From Acanthornis magna (taxonomy: Eukaryota; Chordata; Aves; Passeriformes; Acanthizidae), in NCBI GenBank assembly GCA_036785705.1, contig JAWUZG010000056.1:11208501-11272500 (forward strand): a DNA stretch of 64,000 nt. Direction: 5' to 3'. The translations under genes were made by a program, and so were the position numbers. Of this stretch, positions 56,901 through 64,000 are shown one piece after another. How positions within the stretch are numbered: the first letter of the stretch is position 1; each line of letters begins with the position of its first letter. The notes under the pieces are model-generated. The model made no database searches and was not told the origin of the DNA. It saw only the letters and a list, made by a program, of their open reading frames with translations.

Positions 56901-59900
56901 TGTTGCCACAATTTTTTTCCCTTTCTTTGCAAGTTAGTAATCAAATGTTTTGGTATCATAAAACACTAAAACGAATACTCTTCTTGTCACTTTTCACTCG
57001 GAGACCAACATTTGTTTGATAACTAGTTCAAATTAATACCTACAAAATCATTTTATCTAAGGACTTGACACCAATATCCAACAACATGCCATACTAGCAT
57101 GATATTTGGATAGCATAATCCCAACATGAGATGTCTGGTGAAACTCACTTACAAAACTCTCCTGTATTTGCAACTAAAGCTACCTCATAGGCACCTTACC
57201 TGATTCTGAGGGAGCCGGGAAAGGAGAGCAATCTCCAGACCTTTCAGATTACACTCACAATCACTTCTTTTACCCCTACCTTGATAATGATGCAGATCCC
57301 AATGCAAGGTCATCCTGTTGCACAGAAAACATTCTGGTACATGACAACACTGCATTGCACTAAGGCCTTGATTATATAAGATTTTAGAAAAACATGTTAA
57401 ATTCATCGAAATTTATATGGAGGTAGTAGAGAAATTTTTATCCTTCTCATATCTCCCCTGTTGCCCCATCATTGAAACCAGCATGATCAACAACTCATTG
57501 AATGTTTTCTTCTGATGATCTAGATAGCCCTCTGTATAAAATGCATTGATATATCCAATCTAGGCACAAAATACTACATTTTTGCCTGAAGAATCAGTGG
57601 TTCTCTTCCCCCAAACATAATTTAAAACCTTAACTGGAAAATACCTGCCTTCCTCATGCAATATTCTGCTTTTATCAGCACAATTATATTCCACAGCTAA
57701 CATACGAAAACAATCCAGCCTCCTGCCTTGTTCAAGCTAATGGTGAAAACTTCAGGCCTTGCTTAAGAAACACAAGAAATGCAAAATGTTTCAACGAGCC
57801 AAAACACCTCACTTCCATCTCAGAAATACCTCTCTTAAGCTCCCATTCCAATTTGATTATTAAGTTTATATTTGTCTCCCTAATCCTTCACATACATAAA
57901 GACACATTAGCATCATGAATTACAGGACACACTAGTGAGGTGCTGTCTTAAACCCTGGGCTAGTTAAACTGCTGGGGTGGCTGCCAGGGCCTGCCAAGCC
58001 AGCCACACTGTTTATAGTTTAGTTCTCCAGATACAGGATTATTACGTTTCAGACTGACAAATACCATATCCTGAAGGTTAGAGTCCTGTGACACAAATAC
58101 ATCCTGGCAGGGCAGAACAGCTGAGCAGGAGTGGTCTTCAGCACAGAGACAGTCTGAGCTCCTGCAGGATTGCTGAAGCATTAAGTTAAAAGAAGAACTG
58201 TGGGTTTAATAAAACTGCTGCTTAGAAAGGAGCTATTTTTAGGAAATACTCAAACGAGTGTGTTCATTTGTCTAAGTAATACTCAAAATACTGTCTTAAG
58301 TTGATCTAAATGGAGCAGAAGATGGATCAGGTTAGGATTTAACTCAGTTTATCTCTTAATGCATAATTTAATAGCAAAAAAGTTACTTTTCAAATGAAAA
58401 AACCCCTCGGTTTCTTTCAACAACTGGAGAATGAGCAAAAAAACCCCAACATGATTGAGGAGAAACAGTTTTTGCACTGTCAAAGCTTTGTTTTAGCTAA
58501 TCTCTGTTTAGCTGAAAAGCCCTATAAACACACTTGGAAGAAGGGATCTGTTAAAAATATATCACCCCACCCCTTCAATTAAGGGCTGAGAAGCTTATGA
58601 CACATCTGAGAGATCCAACAAGAACAGGGAAGAAAGACTTAATGTTCCTGATACTTCTAAAGGAAAAAAAAAAAAAGCAGCAGGTTTAAAAATCCCAAAC
58701 ATGTTTCATGCCTCTGTTAAATGGATTTAAAACCAAGAACAGATCCCAACTATTTTTATTCCTTTGTAGGTCATATGTAATTAACTGCTTATTTTCACAA
58801 AACCTTATTACAGTGTAAACATCACTGGGCAGATGATCCGCCCCACCCAGAGTGAGCTCCACACCACAGGAAGACACACAACTATCTCCTGAGGAGCCCT
58901 TGTATCTGCGGGAGAGGGCTGGTCCTCAGCACCAATCTGCCCTGCAACAGCAGCCCTGTGCTGATCACACCTCCTCAGCTCACCCCTTTCCTAGAAACTG
59001 CAAGACAACCAGTTAGAGGCCAGGCCTCATAGCTAAAACCATGAGCAGGTGTCCCTTTTTGGATATCGATGACATTCTCTAGGATGACATTATTGTTCTC
59101 CCCCCTCCCTTCTGCCTTGGGCACAGGGCAATTAGCAGAAATGATCACTAAACCACTTGGGAAACAGGGGGAGGAAGAGAAGGGGAAAAGAGCCAGTTGG
59201 GTTGGCTCCAGCCACTAGTTCAGAACAATTTGAGCCAGCCTAGCTGACTTTGCCTGCAGTGCTCACAGAACCCACTCCGCTGGGAGCATGCAGGAGGCCC
59301 TGCATGTGGCACAGAGCACCCAACAAGCAGGGGGGGATCCAAAGCCCACGTCCTTGCTTTCAGGGTGGGCATCTGCCCTTCCTAAGGCTCGGGGGTATTT
59401 CACAGAGAACAGCCTATGGCAGGCACACAGCTTGCTCCAAGTAGCACTGAACAGAACCAGAGTGCAAGGTCACCATCCCAGCTCATGCTGGGCCACCCAC
59501 CTCACACTGAGCAGTGCCACCAGAAGCCAGTGGACTGTAGGGCACAGATGTCCTTTGTCTCATAAAGAGGGGAGATAAAATTTGGTCCTACATTTTGTAC
59601 ACAGGGTTACAGTGGATTTTAAGAATCTCTTATTCACATCAGAGATGTATATTCCATTCTGGCACAAGAAGCAGACACATAAATCCCACAGCACACAACA
59701 CATTCACAGTGTTTAAGATCTGCAGATGGAGCATGTGCAGGAGAAGGTTTTATGAACAAGAAATGCTGGAACAACCAATTGTTGTGCGGGGACAACACGG
59801 GTCCTGCCAGCAACGGCTTTGAATGCAGGCAAGAAACATTTGCTGTAGCCTGAATACAGAAGTTGTACAGCTGTGCCAGCAAAGTGGTATGTTTATCCTT

Positions 59901-61162
59901 TAGGGCAGATTTGCTTTCTACAAACAGCCTGCATTAGAACTGTGTACATGAGGCAAGAGAGCTGAGCATTTCACTCCTGTGTTGAATAAACCAGGAAAAT
60001 TGGTCCCAGATAATACATCTTTCCTAGCTAAGTTGGGGGGCAGAAAGGACCCAAGAAACATAGCTGCACAGTGATCAAGCAGTATTAACCAAGTTGCTTC
60101 ATGTATTCAGCTTTTATCTTCTTCTAAGCAAAACCAGCTTTTGGCTAAATGTAATATTTAATAGCACACAAATACACATACCCAAGTTTAGAGAAATTCC
60201 AGCTGACTACTATTCTTCTTGTCCTCACCTCATACACCTGATCTAGCCACGTAGTGTTAGGCCTAGCATCACATGGAAGTTAAGAAATTAATATCCAGGT
60301 ATTTAAACACTTACATATCCTGGTCTTAGATCCAATACAGGAAACCTATCCCAACTTTCAGCTAAAAAACCATACATAGTCACTGCCCATTCTAAAACAG
60401 AATTTCCACAGTTTAAATACAATCGAGGACATTTAAAAATGCCATAAACAGATAAAGACAGCAAGAGTGAATTGGTAATTCAGACCAATAAGCCACTGGC
60501 CCATGGCAAGACACCAGTGTGTCAAGACACATATAAAAGCAATCCATACCCAGCACTTTGGGAGAAAATAGAATGGCTCAATGTAAAACTGAAAGAATGA
60601 GGTATACTTCCAAATAACACATGTTTACATTTAGCAAAGGTCTAAGCAATTGCTTTCCATGGTCATTTGAAAGATTGTTGCTCAATTTTTCACAACCATT
60701 CTTCTATCACCGTAACAAATCATACAAAACCCATCAAACTTCTTAGACTCAACAAGTATTAGGGACATGAGTATTTCTTTCCAATTCCCAGGAGCAGCTG
60801 TAAAACAACTCAAGTGATTTGATAAAAACCTGAAATATTTAGGAAAGTAAGAAAATAGATTTCCCAATCTCTATGTGGCCTCATCTAATACAGAAAGTGT
60901 GACAATTAAAAGAAAATCTTCATTCTCATTAGAACCCCTGTTTCCTGCCTCGCCACTTCCTGCTCTCCTCCCTCTCACCCTATCCCATGCCACCCATGCC
61001 AATTCATACTTTTCCTGTTCCTGAAACCCTTTCAGATGCACAAAGTGACACTAAAAATACCATACGTGATATAACTGGTACAGAAATGGAAAATAATCTT
61101 CCCTCAAATAAAACACCTGCTACCCTTAGGCAATACAGGTTTCCAAAGATTCTGACCAATTC

Positions 61163-61218
61163 CAAAGGAAAAAAAAAAAAAAACCCTCCACCCCCCCCCT
61201 TTTTTTTCCCCCTTGGCT
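61163..61218. repeat. Adjacent A, C and T homopolymer runs with inverted flanks
   Basis: A long A run, then a C-rich block with about nine consecutive C bases, then eight T bases and five C bases. The flanks CCAAAGG and CCCCCTTGG make the A and T runs the arms of an imperfect inverted repeat. It is 0.7 kb inside the transcript from the promoter. Confidence 0.85.
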
Positions 61219-61913
61219 GGAAGGGTGAGAGCTTCAACACAGAGGAGTAACACTTAATTTTTCCTGCCTGTTTGTAATCAGAGCTCTGACAGACCCAGAC
61301 ACCCTACAAAACTGATTAAAATTGAGAAAAATTGCCATGTTTTACATAGTTTTTACATATCTTTGTTCTAAATGCTAAAGACCTGTGAGACATTCTTCTC
61401 ATCAAGAACAAACACAGAGACAACAGCACAGCAGCCTTCAGTGATACAACAAAGGACAATTTAAGACAAATGACTTGGAGCAAATGCTATCACTGAATAA
61501 TCCCACAGCAGCTGTCATAATTAGTTACCTCCAATCTCATCAGAATCAGGGAAGTTAGAGTTAAAATCGAGCTCTCTTCCTGTAACATTGTGTAACTCCA
61601 AAACAGCAGCATTATCCTCGCTATTTTAGAATTAACATTTCTCCATAAGGTAATGTGGAACCGCTCGATTCTTCCACGCTAGAACACCCGGTGCAAGCCG
61701 AGAGATGACAAAAGAAACTCGGTCAAGTTTGAGCCTCTCAGCACCTTATTTCCTGTCTAAAGAGCCCTTTTGTTCTGCTTCCCTGCATAAATGTTAATAT
61801 CCTGCCATCATTAGAAAGCGAAACGACGAAGGAAAGCCCCACGCACATGAACTCCACTGCCCCGGAGGGCGGAACGACGCCACACGACGCGATTAGAACC
61901 GCAAAATTCCTAC

Positions 61914-61970
61914 CAACACGATCTCCACAATTTTCTGTTCGCTTCACCCCAGATTAACTTCACTTGGAGC
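61914..61970 (-). other. ZFAND6: Candidate ZFAND6 non-coding first exon
   Basis: A possible 5' splice donor TTG|GTAGGA ends here at 61914 on the minus strand. It is downstream of paired CCAAT boxes and a CpG island, at the distance expected for a first exon. The right boundary (transcription start) is a guess. An alternative donor-like CAGG|GTAGGT lies near 61988. Confidence 0.35.
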
Positions 61971-61974
61971 TGCA

Positions 61975-62340
61975 CTTCGGCGCAACCTACCCTGGGCACG
62001 GGGCCCGCCCTCGCGCTCCCATTGGCCGAGGCGGCGGGGGCCCGCCCCGCCGGCCGGGCCGCGCCCGCTGATTGGCGGAGCGGCCTGTCAGTCACGTAAA
62101 GAACTTTTCCTTGCTAGCAGGTTAGGCTGGGCGGGCTCGGGCACCCCGGGCGCGCGCTCTTAAAGGGACCGTGCCCCGCTCCCGCCGTGACAAACCCGAG
62201 CCGCGGGCGGGCGGACCCCGGGACTGATCCCCGGTCCCCCCGGCGCGCCCATCGCTCCCGGCACCTCGCTACCGGCCGGGGGGTCGGGGGTGGAAGAGAG
62301 GAGAACACCCGCGCGGGCTGAGAACGCTTCTCCCGCGGCA
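61975..62340 (-). promoter_or_regulatory. ZFAND6: CpG-island promoter of ZFAND6
   Basis: The only strongly CpG-dense stretch in the window, with many CG dinucleotides and GC boxes (CCGCCCC, GGGCGGG). Two CCAAT boxes oriented for minus-strand transcription (ATTGG on plus at 62021-62025 and 62071-62075) are 50 bp apart, a common NF-Y arrangement. There is no obvious TATA box. This is the expected promoter of a broadly expressed gene, and ZFAND6 is the only gene it could serve in this window. A divergent plus-strand transcript is possible but not shown. Confidence 0.8.
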
Positions 62341-62349
62341 ATTACACAA

Positions 62350-64000
62350 CTGCCGCTTGCTCCACTTATGGGATAAAATTAGCTGTGGGTTTGGAGCCCA
62401 TCCGCGCTTTAAGGGTGACTGGAGTTACCCTGGGAGGCCGAGCACACGATATAAATTAGTAACCCCGGCTAAAAATACATCGGGTCGCCGGTTCCAAAGA
62501 CTTCCACCCATTTAAAGCATGAGTCAGCAGGAGCTCCGCAGGAAGTGACTGTCTCCATCCCACAAGGTACCACGGCTTCTGCCAGAAACTTTTTGTGCTT
62601 ATTCAGGCTTCACTTGACTGAACAGATTTGCAAGATTCTGGTCACGTTGTGACAACAGCATTTCTCACGGCACAGCTTCCTCTCAGCACTACACAAAAAC
62701 CTGTCCTTTAGATTAAAAGTGTTTCTTTTTCCTCCATGCCAACACAGATGTGGTTCCTTACCCATCTATCCAGAGAAAAGATGAGTAAAAACGAAACCAG
62801 GCTTAATAAATATTTCACAAGTGCAGATATGACACCTGGTTCAACTTAACCTTGCCCCATTCCTAACAAGCAACATAGGGAAGAGCCAGAACACACTCAG
62901 TGTTCCCTCCTGCACCCACAAGTATCATCATAGTTACACAAGACTTATCTGGGTAGCAAGGTTGCCTTACATAAAATATTTTCATGTGCTTAGTGTAAAA
63001 TAACTAAAAATATTAAGCTAGAGGAAGATAAAGCACTTGTCAGCACAAGCACATTTGGGTTGTTTTTGTCATGTGCGAAGGCAGAGAGGAAAAACTTGTT
63101 TCTGGTTCTTGCCACCTTTCCCAGAGATGGAGCTGCCTCCCTTCCCTTACTTCACCCACTACCAATACCACAAAATGGGGATGTTTTACCTTCCCTAATA
63201 CAGATTAATAAAGTCCAAGGCAGTCCAGCACACTGCTTTACTGCAAATACCACACAACATCGAGAAAATATTTACAGCTAACTCCTCCCTTGAGCTGTGA
63301 TACACCAAGAAGGGCATAAAAACACCTTCAAGAAGGTGTTTTACTTCTGCTAAAACGATGAAATAGCACATTTTGTGTTACCTATTTTAGAGCAACCCAT
63401 CATGACAAAAATCCAAGTAGGACTGAAAAGCAGCAATTGGTTGTTAAATTGGTATGTATGAAACTACAAAAACAGAACTACAAGAACAGAATTAACAATA
63501 TTCACATAACTTCCCCCATAATACCTAAAATATAAGCTGGAAGAACCAGACCTTAATCCTTGCATCTGAATTCAGCGCCCTGTGAGAGCCAGCACTGCTG
63601 GAAGCTGATCTGGGGTCCCCTGAGGATAACTCATAGTTGCATGACACTTTTTTTGACCAACCCTTATCTAAGCAATCAAAACCAAGAACACAGTTCACGC
63701 AAACAAAACAGACCAGTAAAGTGTCCCTGAAGTATCTCAGCAACCAATCTGGGAAAGCTTCAATTTAGAGTACATTACCTTTAGGCCCATAAAAACAGCA
63801 GCACAAGTTACAAATCATATCAACCAAACTGCCAAGTACTAAAGACATGACAACCCTGAAGTCAGCATTGTTGTTTGGGTGTTTCCAAAAGGAGAGCGGG
63901 AAAAAAACCCAATCCAAACATATTACTCCAAAAGTTCCTAGCTCTGTATGCTACCACAGCAGTCTCACCACCTTGTAAGGGCAATGAAGAATAATTTTTA
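62350..64000. other. Upstream flank of ZFAND6
   Basis: No exon is recognised. An AP-1/MARE-like TGAGTCAGCA sits at 62520-62529, close to an ETS-like AGGAAG, about 180 bp beyond the CpG island. The rest is A/T-rich unique sequence. In other amniotes BCL2A1 lies further out in this direction; it is not in the window. Confidence 0.6.

Larger units (their letters stand above)
43850..61913 (-). other. ZFAND6 5' intron(s), about 18 kb
   Basis: No coding exon is recognised in this A/T-rich stretch, which must be spliced out between the promoter-proximal exon and the A20 exon. Further non-coding 5' exons could lie inside but cannot be identified from sequence. Homopolymer A runs occur near 44926-44941 and 46044, and an A-C-T homopolymer cluster at 61170-61208. 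No CR1 or retroviral body was recognised. Confidence 0.7.

Overview
This is a vertebrate nuclear window, most likely from a bird. The genes have many exons and GT-AG introns, intron and intergenic space is large, and I recognise three 3'-end fragments of CR1, the LINE typical of sauropsids. A passerine is possible but not shown. No prokaryotic operon, CRISPR array, phage or viral gene was seen. Three genes are supported, in the order CTXND1 (+), FAH (-), ZFAND6 (-). This is the linkage ZFAND6-FAH-CTXND1 known from human 15q25, read from the other end.

Region by region: 1-2503 is non-coding sequence ahead of the single coding exon of CTXND1 (2558-2737), a 59-residue one-pass membrane protein. 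2738-11931 is the convergent gap between CTXND1 and FAH; it holds the CTXND1 3' UTR (end undefined), one CR1 fragment and a CA microsatellite. FAH occupies 29384 down to 12057. All 14 coding exons could be placed to the base; they sum to 1260 nt, encode 419 residues and keep every metal-binding and catalytic residue known for the family. Its intron 4 carries a minisatellite of about 1.07 kb. 29385-32484 is the short tandem gap between the FAH start and the ZFAND6 3' end, with a CR1 fragment about 300 bp upstream of the FAH start codon. ZFAND6 coding exons run from 43849 down to 33283 (five exons, 627 nt, 208 residues, A20 plus AN1 zinc fingers). An 18-kb 5' intron leads back to a CpG-island promoter near 61.95-62.35 kb. 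62350-64000 is upstream flank with no gene seen.

The genes do not form one pathway: FAH completes tyrosine breakdown, ZFAND6 is a ubiquitin-binding adaptor, and CTXND1 is a small membrane protein of unknown function. I found no convincing unknown gene system. The most unusual structure is the FAH intron-4 minisatellite. Its roughly 12-bp unit, read in the FAH sense direction, repeats a 3'-splice-site-like string about 90 times, beginning about 355 nt upstream of a real acceptor. Other points worth a look are two frames of upstream ATGs crowding the CTXND1 start, a tandem NAGNAG acceptor and a weak donor in ZFAND6, and identical AP-1/MARE-like sites near the 5' ends of FAH and ZFAND6.
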